A DNA stretch of 64,000 nucleotides, from the NCBI RefSeq assembly GCF_000338875.1, contig NZ_AOMO01000033.1, positions 62,001-126,000 on the forward strand, written 5' to 3'. The DNA comes from Vibrio mimicus CAIM 602. Lineage in GTDB: Bacteria; Pseudomonadota; Gammaproteobacteria; Enterobacterales; Vibrionaceae. This document shows positions 9,169-17,848 of this stretch, one piece after another; within the stretch, counting starts at the first letter, position 1, and each line of letters begins with the position of its first letter. The translations under genes were made by a program, and so were the position numbers. The notes under the pieces are model-generated. The model was not told the DNA's origin, did not search any database, and worked only from the letters and a program-made list of their open reading frames with translations.

Positions 9169-10115
9169 TACTTTGTCCTACTTTGAGTTAAAAACGCTTT
9201 GGCTGTTGCAGCTAAACCTTGTTCCATAGAAAAAGGAGGCACCCAGCCAAGGATTTTCTTTGTGTCACTGATATCAACTTGCAAATCCCCAAACAATCTG
9301 TTTGAGATCGCTTTTTTGCCTATCAAGTCAGTCAAGCCTTCAATAAGCCAACGCGGAACATAAACTAGTATTGCTTTTTTATTCATCGCTGCGGCCATCC
9401 CTTCTAGTAATTCAGACGTAGATACATCATTGTCATCTGACACTAGGAATGTATTACCTGGCGCATTGGGGTGACGTGTACAATGCCAGAGAAGGTCCAC
9501 CAAGTTTTGCAAAAACACAAAGCTTCGTTTGTTACCCGTATAACGAAGCGGCAACGGTACTCCTTTGCTAACCCAGTGCATCATGGCGCGAAAATTTGCT
9601 TTTACGCCTGGCCCATAAACTAATGGAGGGCGAACAATTACCACTTCCATTCCGGTTTCTTGCGAAAGCAAACGCAACTGTTGCTCTGCTTCAAACTTAC
9701 TTAAACCGTATGGATCAGCTGGTGCAACTGAAACATCAGATTTAAACGGTGAACCACTCTCTGTGCTCTCGCCGTTTACTTTGATTGAACTCACAAACAC
9801 AAAGCGTTTAACACCGGCGTCTGCCGCTTGACGTGCTAACGATACCGTCCCTTCTGTATTTGCTCGACGATAAATCTCAATTTCCGGTACACCTTTCATT
9901 TGATGTACGAGCGCCGCACAGTGCACTACACATTCGATATCTTTTAAGGCTAGCGACCAATCCGTCGGACTGGATAGATCAGCGAGGAAAACATTGTCAT
10001 CACTTTTACCATTTGATGAACGTCTTTGCTTAATGCACGTATCACCTTGGCTCTCAGCAAGTTCAACAAAAGCACTACCAACAAAGCCGGAACTACCTGT
10101 AACTAAAAGTCTCAA
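9168..10115 (-). CDS. WbpV/WreQ-like NAD-dependent epimerase/dehydratase (4-keto reductase)
   Basis: Extended SDR of about 315 residues. It has a Rossmann motif (GSSGFVGS), SSIKVNGE as the catalytic Ser region and YGLSK for the Tyr-x3-Lys pair, and it matches the size of WbpV/WreQ-type 4-keto-hexulose reductases. I chose the TTG start at 10115 because GGAGGA lies about 5 bases upstream and the protein then begins MRLLVTGSSG; the frame stays open to 10160. Likely reduces the WbpM product to UDP-D-QuiNAc or D-FucNAc, possibly after transfer to the lipid as shown for Rhizobium WreU/WreQ. The downstream transferase starts within its stop codon. Confidence 0.8.
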   Translation of the reverse strand: MRLLVTGSSGFVGSAFVELAESQGDTCIKQRRSSNGKSDDNVFLADLSSPTDWSLALKDIECVVHCAALVHQMKGVPEIEIYRRANTEGTVSLARQAADAGVKRFVFVSSIKVNGESTESGSPFKSDVSVAPADPYGLSKFEAEQQLRLLSQETGMEVVIVRPPLVYGPGVKANFRAMMHWVSKGVPLPLRYTGNKRSFVFLQNLVDLLWHCTRHPNAPGNTFLVSDDNDVSTSELLEGMAAAMNKKAILVYVPRWLIEGLTDLIGKKAISNRLFGDLQVDISDTKKILGWVPPFSMEQGLAATAKAFLTQSRTK

Positions 10116-10160
10116 TCTTCCTCCTGATTTGAAGCGGTTGACAAACGAGTACCGTACCAC

Positions 10161-10828
10161 ATGTTCACGGCAACTGATTTTACTTATATGTGTTTGAAGT
10201 GTCTTTAACGTCTGTTGACTATAAGGTCACAGATTTCTTCATCATCTGGACTAAACAAGGCTTGAGATTTGTCAAACGTTTTATTGCAAGCCTTCAAACC
10301 GAATAGCATGATTTCCTGCGTTTCGGATAATTGTCGATGAAACCGTAGGGTGATAACAATGCCCCCTATGGCGTGAACCAGATCATAGTTCATGTCATAA
10401 GTAGCAAAGTTAAGTTTGTTTCGTCGAATAGATTAAGAGTAATAGTAGCGCACTAAAATTCGCGGGCTACCAAAGGAAAAAACGCAATACCTGAAAAAAC
10501 AATTGGCACATATCGCCATTTAAAGATCTGAATTAAAACAATTTAACACCAAGTTCTTCAAACACTAGATTTAGATCAAAGGTGTCATTTTTTAATCCAA
10601 GTGGTTAAATATAATAATCAATTAATTGCAAATACGTCACGTACCACCGAGATAATTCTTGAGCCATACGACTTCAATTAGACTGATTTTACACGTCGAT
10701 AATGCTGCCGATGCCCCTTATTCAATGGTCAGTCACTAGCGAGTTAGCGCGATTCTAGCGTTTTTCTCTAAGGCAAATCATTCTCTAGTAACACATTTAA
10801 TATTTAGGCAATTCTTTACACACGACTT
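10161..10828. other. non-coding or decayed stretch inside the operon
   Basis: About 670 bases separate the reductase from the upstream membrane-protein gene, whereas the other gaps in this operon are 0-60 bases (one of 275). Only a 62-codon leftward reading frame (10205-10393) is open and it resembles nothing I recognise. I see no transposase remnant, inverted repeat or clear promoter. It may be the scar of a deleted gene or the junction of two cassettes. Confidence 0.45.
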
Positions 10829-12317
10829 CTAATTGCTTTCGGTTTCGATAAGAGAGAACAAAAGTAATGCAACAGACATAAGCGAAGAAACAATCAGCCA
10901 ATGCGAATATCGAAAATCAGACGATACTGCGAAAACTGATACACCAAGAAGGTGGAATAATCCCGATAAGGAAACGGCTAAAGCGGACGTCGTGAGCCTC
11001 CTATTACTATGGATATTTTTTTTCAAGATAGCCACAAAACTGGTGCTAAACACTGCTAATGCCAGTATCACATAAGCTATAGGCAAAAAAAATCATGGAG
11101 TTGAGCGACAACGATCTGATTTCATCGAAAACCATTGAATCAACCTTATCTCTAGCCACAATGCCTAACTCGTTTGAATAGATTGTGTCGAACACAGGTG
11201 CCCAAAGCGCCCCAAAATGCTTGGTTGTAAGCGCAAGAAAGAAATCCGCTCGGTGCCTAAAGTACGCCATTGGGTTATCAATAATCGCTTTAACCCAGTA
11301 GTTGAACAAAGAATCATTTATTTCATCACCGCCAGAACGTATTTTGAGCGGTTCTCCTTTAAAGCGTTTTTCTGCATCGAGCTCATGGATTTGCTCGCCG
11401 AAGACAAGTGGTATGTATGATTTGGGCGTATACAAACCGCAGATATTGTCTAGACCTTTGCCAGATTCGAGAATCTCTGAGAGTTGATCTTTTTGTGTTC
11501 TACAACTGATACCCGCTACATCGTACAAAACAGTCACTCGCCAAAAGTGCTTCTTCTCAACGGTGTATTCACTGTTGATGTATTTCGACGCCACAAATAA
11601 CCCCACAGTGACCACCGTCGCAATCAAAAATACTACCAACAAGCGACTAAAGCGCTCAAGCGGAGCAGCATGGTTTTTATTAGGTATGAACGAGGAAAAA
11701 AATAGAAAGACTATGGGTATCACTGCCGCCGCTGCGTTATGACGAGTTGATACGGCTGCAAATGCGATAACCAATCCTAGGATTGCAACAAAGACTTTGA
11801 CTGGTTTGCTTAATGTATCAGGTTCCGCCCCAAAACCAGTAAACACTGACAAACCAAGTAAAAACATAAGTAAAGAGGTGAGTGTGATGTCGGACCAAAC
11901 AGCTCCCAATATTCCAATAATTGGTGGAAAAAAACCAAACAGCATACAAACTAGAGAACTTAGCCTTAAATAAGTTTTTGCCAGAGAGTAAAAAGTCATA
12001 AACAGACCAGCATAGTAAAGGAGCATGTTCAAAACCAACATACCCGCAGGTCCTTCAACAACATATTGATCTAAGAGCTTCCAAAGGTAAACATTAAAAA
12101 TGGGAAATGAGTCAGAAATATTTCCTGTTCTCGCTTGAGTGAGAATATTGATCGAATCTGGAGACATCGCTCCTGGATAAAAATGTTGCACGACAAAGTA
12201 AAACGCTAAAAAACAAGGTAGCCCAATTTTTATTATTCTTGCAACGTTGCTTGATTCTTTCTTTAGCAACACATTTAACAAGCTTTTATTCAAAACAACG
12301 AGCGTTCTATTTTTCAT
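10829..12317 (-). pseudogene. polytopic membrane protein, GT-C-like glycosyltransferase candidate (frameshifted near the C-terminus)
   Basis: About 495 residues once repaired, with roughly 10-12 hydrophobic helices. An Asp lies in the first extracytoplasmic loop (GAMSPDSINILTQ), where GT-C transferases place their catalytic acid, and a periplasmic region of about 120 residues follows the eighth or so helix. The frame breaks at a run of eight T on the coding strand (11085-11092). With seven, SMIFLPIAYVILALAV continues into two or three more helices, stopping at 10829. The ATG at 12317 overlaps the end of the DUF2304 gene. With GtrA, a GtrB-like GT2 and DUF2304 next to it, a role as the periplasmic transferase using a polyprenyl-phosphate sugar is plausible. 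I do not recognise a named family. Confidence 0.6.
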
Positions 12318-12657
12318 GTTCAACAGCCGAAAATTTATCTTCAATTTTCTTTTCTAGTATCGCTATATGCCTAACGAGCTTGGTATGCTTATCTAGCAAT
12401 GCACGATTTTTCAAGTGCAAATTAAATACTACTATGGCACCACCCACAACAAAGAAATAAAGTAGAAGATCAGCCCCACGACCAACACCCAAGGCATTTG
12501 CGATCGAGTTAGACACCTCAGGGAATATAACCAGAAATATCCCAACAAATGAAAAAGCAGAAATCAACAATGAGACAAAAAAGAATTTCTTTCTCTGCTG
12601 AATTGCATAGATGAAAAAGATTAATAGAAAAGCCGACAGTATTAACTTAATCATCAT
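12307..12657 (-). CDS. DUF2304 membrane protein
   Basis: A 116-residue protein with three hydrophobic helices followed by a hydrophilic tail with coiled-coil character (HTKLVRHIAILEKKIEDK). This matches DUF2304, a small family regularly found beside polyprenyl-phosphate glycosyltransferases of the DPM/GtrB type. Function is not established; a role as partner of the GT2 or in lipid-sugar flipping is often suggested from context. It overlaps the GT2 upstream (ATGA-type overlap) and the polytopic protein downstream, so the three are tightly coupled. Confidence 0.8.
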   Translation of the reverse strand: MMIKLILSAFLLIFFIYAIQQRKKFFFVSLLISAFSFVGIFLVIFPEVSNSIANALGVGRGADLLLYFFVVGGAIVVFNLHLKNRALLDKHTKLVRHIAILEKKIEDKFSAVEHEK

Positions 12658-13361
12658 TTATATAACCTATTAATCAACAAATCTAATACTATGGAAATGG
12701 AATTTGAAATTCTCTGCCCTTTCGACACAGAATACTCAGTATATTTAATCGTCACTGGTACTTCGCACCATTTTAGATTCTTATTGTAAATTTCATCGAT
12801 GATTTCAGATGCATGCGCCATACCACGTTGAGTGATAGAAATTTCGTTCACCGCACGCGCAGTAAGCAGCCTCAGACCATTATGCGAGTCAGTAAGCGTT
12901 ACACCACTGGTTGCATTCGTAAACGCTATCGCCGCTTTTAGTGTGAGCAGCTTTTTCTTCGAGATATTTTCTACTCGGCCAAGAAAACGACTACCCAAGG
13001 CAATATCCGCTTGCTCTTTCTCAAGCGCCTCCATCATCACGAAGATGTCTTCGTACATGTGTTGTCCATCAGCATCAAATGTGACGACGTAATCAAAGTC
13101 GATTCCTTTCAGATAGCTAAACCCAGTTTGCAATGCTGCACCTTGACCCAAATTATCACAGTGACTGATCACTTGAGCACCCGCAGCTTTTGCTATCTCT
13201 GCCGTATTGTCACTGGAGCCGTCATTCACTACCAACACATTGTCTGTAACGTTAAGCAGTACATCTTTGATGACATCACTGATGACACTCGCTTCATTAT
13301 AAGCAGCAATTAAAACCCACAGCCTTCCATCAGAAAAACGGCGAGTACTATCTAAATTCAT
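12654..13361 (-). CDS. GT2 polyprenyl-phosphate glycosyltransferase (DPM1/GtrB-like)
   Basis: A 235-residue GT-A fold family 2 enzyme with VLIAAYNEASVI, VVNDGSSDNTAEIA and TFDADGQH (metal-binding DxD-type). It lacks the C-terminal membrane helices of GtrB but resembles dolichol-phosphate mannose synthase in the catalytic part. Such enzymes transfer one sugar from a nucleotide donor to polyprenyl phosphate on the cytoplasmic side. It overlaps the DUF2304 gene, consistent with the two proteins working together. Sugar specificity cannot be read from the sequence. Confidence 0.85.
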   Translation of the reverse strand: MNLDSTRRFSDGRLWVLIAAYNEASVISDVIKDVLLNVTDNVLVVNDGSSDNTAEIAKAAGAQVISHCDNLGQGAALQTGFSYLKGIDFDYVVTFDADGQHMYEDIFVMMEALEKEQADIALGSRFLGRVENISKKKLLTLKAAIAFTNATSGVTLTDSHNGLRLLTARAVNEISITQRGMAHASEIIDEIYNKNLKWCEVPVTIKYTEYSVSKGQRISNSISIVLDLLINRLYK

Positions 13362-13417
13362 TTTTCATTTCCTAATATGTACAGCGAGCTAAATAGGTTT
13401 GCTTTCGTTGACTAGCA

Positions 13418-14993
13418 CTACACTATTTTTAAATATTCTCTGGCAATCCTATCTGCGTTTGCCATGATCGTAAGAGTATGCGACTTTTCTGTGAGATTAG
13501 GTAAAGAAGAACCATCGACCAAGTACACATTTTCTAACCCACTAACTTCCCCTGAAAGTTTACATTGCCCTAACACGGGTTTTTCTTTCATCGGAAATGT
13601 CGATGCGTAATGAATACATGCACCAGGTTGTGTAAATTTAAAACTAAAAGGAAACAATATCGCACCAAGTTTTAAAAAAATTCCTCCTTAAAAGTCCTTT
13701 AACTTCCTTACCCGCAGTTTGGTATCGTTCATCATATTTCCCTTCAATTTTCATGTTGCCTTTTTCATCAACAATAATTTTTGATTTAGAAAAATACCCT
13801 GGTAGGAACACATTACCTATGACACATGCGTTCATTAACCGGCTCAATAGTTTAAGCGCGTTAGCCTGTCCCATAGGCACATATCGGGAAAACTCAAACA
13901 GTGGTAAGCCTTGTGTGCCCAATAATGAACCAAACGCGCTGTCTTTCTTTTTCGTTTTGACATTGAAGGAAAGTTGCCCCAATCCAAACTCACTGCTTTC
14001 GACTTTGCGACCAAAAAAGCGAGGAATGAAAAGCAAAAATGCTGCTGCTGGGCAACTTTGCACTTCAATTTCCTTGTTTTTAATTTTTAACGATCGAACA
14101 AGAATTTTTGTACTTGAAAGAGTCCCAGCGGCCAAAAAGACCGCTGAAGTACTGTAAGAATATGACGCCCCATCTCTTCCGACAGCATGTATTTTGCTCC
14201 CTTCTGGTTGCGACTCTACATCAGTTACACGTCGATCTTTGATCAAGGTAAAGTTAGGTGAGCGAAGCAACTCATCAAGATCATATTTCGCTGAGTAAAT
14301 AGCCTTCTTACCACACCCCCAAAGGCAGTTTCCAGACTTGTCACACTTTTGTCTTTCACCTCTTTGCTCATTGAGCACAGCGATGCGTGAGCGCCCCAAT
14401 TTGAACCTATTACTTCCAGCATTCTTAACTCTGTAATTATTATTAATGTAGGAAGCCAGAGGATCTATATCGATGGGATCAGAAGACCAACTATCCAGAC
14501 CAAAATAATACTTCATATCATCTGAACAACGACCACTGATACCCATACGACGTGCAACAGTCGCGTAAGATGTATACATTTCTCTATAGTGGTGCCCAAA
14601 GTGATAGATCAGACTTCTTGAATCCCATGCTGCGACACCAGCCCCCCACGCCGTCGACAGTCCACCGAGCGCCATAGAACCTGCAACAAAAAAATTCTCT
14701 GTCTGAGTATTAAGTTGTTCACTAAAATCTTTAAACACATGTGATAGTGTTGGCACACGAAACTTAGGTGATACCGCACCACCATTTTTTAAGGAGAAAT
14801 AGGTTTTTCCCAGCATCCATTCCCACTGCTTCTTATCATTTAGACGACTTATATAGTGAGGTACAGTTGGGCCGCTCAATGCAGTATCATTCCCCCAATC
14901 CAGCATCAACACTTTCTTTCCACTTGCTATTAATGGAAAGGCAGTTGAAGTTCCTGCTGGACCACTTCCGATAATGATTACATCATATATCAT
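13418..14993 (-). pseudogene. GMC-family FAD-dependent oxidoreductase (frameshifted near the C-terminus)
   Basis: Flavoprotein of about 525 residues with an N-terminal dinucleotide site (YDVIIIGSGPAG), LGGLSTAWGAG, a Cys-rich segment (CDKSGNCLWGCGKKAIYSA) and VFLAAGTLSSTKILV. The GMC C-terminal signature (YLVDGSSLPNL...HTLTIMANADRIA) is also present. The frame is lost at T7A4 on the coding strand (13670-13680). One base fewer gives KLGAILFPFSFKFTQPG and joins the two parts. I chose the ATG at 14993, which overlaps the end of the SDR gene. GMC enzymes oxidise alcohols, including sugar hydroxyls. Placed between an SDR and a GtrB-like transferase, it may oxidise a nucleotide- or lipid-linked sugar for re-reduction by the SDR; that is inference. 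Confidence 0.8.
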
Positions 14994-16245
14994 ATTTTTT
15001 ATCTCTAGTCGGGTGAACACCATATAAGAGTTTAAAGAAAGGCGCAGTAACTATGGCAATCACCTCTTTGAAAAGAGTTATTACAATATCTCTTATTGAA
15101 CTACCAACAGTTCTATTTCGACAGTTTACAAACTCATTAAATCCTTCAGGCGTCGTCTCAATCAATATCGATGCAGCCACTATTCTGTCAAAAAGTTCGG
15201 GGTGTCGTGACAAGGTATTATCGTAATATTTAATCAGGTTTGGCGAAAAAATAAGTCGCTCTTTCAAATAAAGAGGCACACCATCATGTAACGTCTCAAT
15301 GACATGAACATAACGTTTTATTAGGCTAGCCGACGGCAGTTGACCGTATACATAACTTAATACCGCTTTGGCTTCTCGAATAAGTAAGTATCTATTGACA
15401 TTGCAGCTTCTACAAATACTTGGTATAGGTTCATCTTGGCAAAGATCTGATTCAAATAATTGATATCCAAAACTCAGCGCTAGATAACGATCCAAACCAA
15501 ATGGTTTCAAAGAGGAGTGTTTCATCACTTCATTTAAAAGGTAACTTATCGGTTTGGGTATATAAAAAAACACTAAACTTTTATTTAACTTAAAAAAGGC
15601 TGTTTGACTAAGAAAGTCGTCAAACGCCATCGTATTGGTTATGATATTTAGCTTATGCTTTGTTGCATTGTCATCAAGAATCGTTTTAACACTCGCGCAA
15701 ACTTGCCCAATGTAGGACGTTTGAATTTTCGGTATCGGCTTAAATATGGGTACCAGAGGAAGCTTTTCACTCAGACCAAGCAACATTTGATAGAAACCTT
15801 GCGGTTCACCACCATACACTAAGCCTAATCGCAACACATAAGCATTAGGTTGAGAGGAAAGATAATTTTCAATCTCCAACTTTACTCTCGCATATTTGGT
15901 TTGAACGGTTTTCTGTGCAGACAAGCTGCTGAAAAAGATAAACTTAGCTCCCATCGAAATAGTGTCTTCGTAGAGTTTTTTTGCCGCAGATATTTCTGTT
16001 TCTGCTGACAAATCTGCTTCTTTATCAAGTTTGGTGATTGCAGCAAGGTGCACAACGGCATTTACATCTTTTGGAAGATGGAAATTCTGATAGTCTGCAA
16101 GACTATACTTCAACGAAGTTATTCTCCGCTGGCTGCTTTGTTCACCGCTTCTAGAGCAGGCAATAACGTCTACGCCATCTTTCGTCAACGCATTGATTAG
16201 CGATTTGCCGATGTACCCCGTTGAACCAGTAATTAGTACTTTCAA
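14983..16245 (-). CDS. NAD-dependent epimerase/dehydratase with a long C-terminal extension
   Basis: A 420-residue extended SDR: GSTGYIG for nucleotide binding, a FFSSLSA catalytic Ser region and KYARVK supplying Tyr-x3-Lys. After about residue 265 there is an extension of roughly 150 residues with a Cys pair (CRSCNVNRY) that is not part of ordinary sugar epimerases. It overlaps the GMC oxidoreductase by 11 bases and sits 4 bases from the gtrA-like gene, so all belong to one cassette. Probably reduces a keto-sugar. Whether substrate is nucleotide- or polyprenyl-linked is open. Confidence 0.75.
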   Translation of the reverse strand: MKVLITGSTGYIGKSLINALTKDGVDVIACSRSGEQSSQRRITSLKYSLADYQNFHLPKDVNAVVHLAAITKLDKEADLSAETEISAAKKLYEDTISMGAKFIFFSSLSAQKTVQTKYARVKLEIENYLSSQPNAYVLRLGLVYGGEPQGFYQMLLGLSEKLPLVPIFKPIPKIQTSYIGQVCASVKTILDDNATKHKLNIITNTMAFDDFLSQTAFFKLNKSLVFFYIPKPISYLLNEVMKHSSLKPFGLDRYLALSFGYQLFESDLCQDEPIPSICRSCNVNRYLLIREAKAVLSYVYGQLPSASLIKRYVHVIETLHDGVPLYLKERLIFSPNLIKYYDNTLSRHPELFDRIVAASILIETTPEGFNEFVNCRNRTVGSSIRDIVITLFKEVIAIVTAPFFKLLYGVHPTRDKKYDI

Positions 16246-16249
16246 TTAG

Positions 16250-16624
16250 TTATACCTTAAATATAATCTTTTTGGTCACATAGAAGCTAAGTATCATGAT
16301 CAATACATCAGAGCAGAACTTGAGTATAGATATATGTGCACTAAAATAATATTCAAACACAAGTAACAGTGTGGTTCCTAACATTGAGTTAGTAATTACG
16401 GCAAGTATATATTTCATGACTTGAGCCAATATTTGGTTTTTGTCGGCGCCTTTAAAGGTTACATAGCGATGCCCTAGAAAAGACATTGCTGCGGCAAAGG
16501 CCTTCGATGAAACATTGGCGAGAGCAACATCAAACTTTACGCTCATGGTCAGCAGCAAAAACATTCCCATCTCAAGTAAGTAAACCACTCCTTGAAGAAA
16601 GAAGTAGATGATTAATGATTTCAT
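16250..16624 (-). CDS. GtrA-family small membrane protein (lipid-linked sugar flippase candidate)
   Basis: A 124-residue protein with four predicted membrane helices and the GtrA-family features LGHRYVTFKG after helix 2 and a C-terminal ...SFYVTKKIIFKV. GtrA proteins are proposed to flip polyprenyl-phosphate-linked monosaccharides in O-antigen glucosylation (GtrA-GtrB-GtrX) and teichoic or arabinogalactan decoration. The matching GtrB-like GT2 and GT-C-like protein are 3-4 kb downstream in the same operon, with the SDR and the GMC enzyme in between. Confidence 0.85.
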   Translation of the reverse strand: MKSLIIYFFLQGVVYLLEMGMFLLLTMSVKFDVALANVSSKAFAAAMSFLGHRYVTFKGADKNQILAQVMKYILAVITNSMLGTTLLLVFEYYFSAHISILKFCSDVLIMILSFYVTKKIIFKV

Positions 16625-16651
16625 TTTTTATCTATCAGAAAAGACTGTCAC

Positions 16652-17848
16652 TCACTTATTCATCAACAACAATTTGATAGCAGAACGTACGGAGAAGTAT
16701 TGTTCAAGCGTTTTACGTCCATTTTCACCTAATTGCTCTCTAAGGTTGGCATCTTCCGTTAATTTTCTAGCTGCCTCAGTGAGCAATTCATCCTCCCCGT
16801 TGATATACGCAAACCCACACTGATTGTCGTTGATGTAGATTGACAAGTCATTGTCAGGATTCAAACTACCCAAAATCGGGAGTCTATTTGCTTTATATCC
16901 CAGCAGTTTGCCTGGGAAATTATGTGCTTTATGACTTCTTGCTAATGAGAACAGACCCACGTCTACCTGCGTGAGAATATCGGCGTAAACTTCCTGACTT
17001 ACCGCCCCCATAACGGACAAGTTGTCAAGTCTCCACTCCTCTTTCTTTTCAAGAACCAGATCGAATTCATCCCCCTGCCCAACAAAGAGAAAATGAGCCG
17101 AAGGAACGTCTTTCATGTTCCTTACCAAACGAAGTAGGTTTGCCATATCTTGCGCATGGCCGATATTGCCACCGTAGAAGAAAAGGACTTTATCCTCTGT
17201 CGCGGTCTGTTTTCTGATATCAATCAGAGAACATGGCATGCCATGACACTTCATGTTTGACCAATTTCGAAGAACTTCGAGATTCTTAAACTGTGGATGT
17301 ATTGAACTGAAGTAAGTCACATTGGCGTCGGACATCAAACCAATCTTATGAGACGCTTTGTAATTTAGGCGTTCAAAACACTGGAAATATCGTGCGACGA
17401 TTGACCCTTTTCGAATGATTCCCTCATCAATGGCCCACTGAGGAAACATATCTCTAAGTATCAGATAGATTTGTGAATTGTGCGTCTTTCTCATCCAGTG
17501 CATTAACGGCCCAAAAAAGATGGTCGGAGAATAGTTAATACAGAGTTCGAACGGGTTTTCTTGAACTTTTTTGCGGATGGCCACCCAAGCCCGAAAAGAT
17601 AAGAGCGACTCATTAATCGCCCTCTTTACCATGCCAACACCTCTAAGTGTACCGCTTCGAAAACGCCACACTTCAACATTGTTTACATAGTCAATAACCA
17701 GATCGCGCTCTTGATTAGACTTTCCCGGAGTAATAACAACAACATCATGTCCTTGGGACTGCAATTCGACCGCCAACTCGTTGAACATTTTCGCGTGAAC
17801 ACGTGTTCCTTCAGGCAAATATTCATCGGGGAACAGAGCAATTCGCAC
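16652..17848 (-). CDS. GT4 glycosyltransferase (WbuB-like)
   Basis: A 398-residue GT-B fold enzyme: N-terminal FPDEYLPEGTRVHAKMFNELAVEL, central FFYGGNIGHAQDMANLL and C-terminal GKLLGYKANRLPILGS, ending LGENGRKTLEQYFS. The sequence pattern is that of WbuB-type transferases, which add L-FucNAc or L-QuiNAc and lie beside the same three-gene nucleotide-sugar pathway in other O-antigen loci. It overlaps the wbvD-like gene by one base, supporting that it uses that pathway's product. Confidence 0.82.
   Translation of the reverse strand: MRIALFPDEYLPEGTRVHAKMFNELAVELQSQGHDVVVITPGKSNQERDLVIDYVNNVEVWRFRSGTLRGVGMVKRAINESLLSFRAWVAIRKKVQENPFELCINYSPTIFFGPLMHWMRKTHNSQIYLILRDMFPQWAIDEGIIRKGSIVARYFQCFERLNYKASHKIGLMSDANVTYFSSIHPQFKNLEVLRNWSNMKCHGMPCSLIDIRKQTATEDKVLFFYGGNIGHAQDMANLLRLVRNMKDVPSAHFLFVGQGDEFDLVLEKKEEWRLDNLSVMGAVSQEVYADILTQVDVGLFSLARSHKAHNFPGKLLGYKANRLPILGSLNPDNDLSIYINDNQCGFAYINGEDELLTEAARKLTEDANLREQLGENGRKTLEQYFSVRSAIKLLLMNK

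Noticed and set aside
10205..10393. 62-codon leftward ORF in the operon gap
   Set aside because: No recognised motif, no convincing start context; treated as part of the gene-free stretch.
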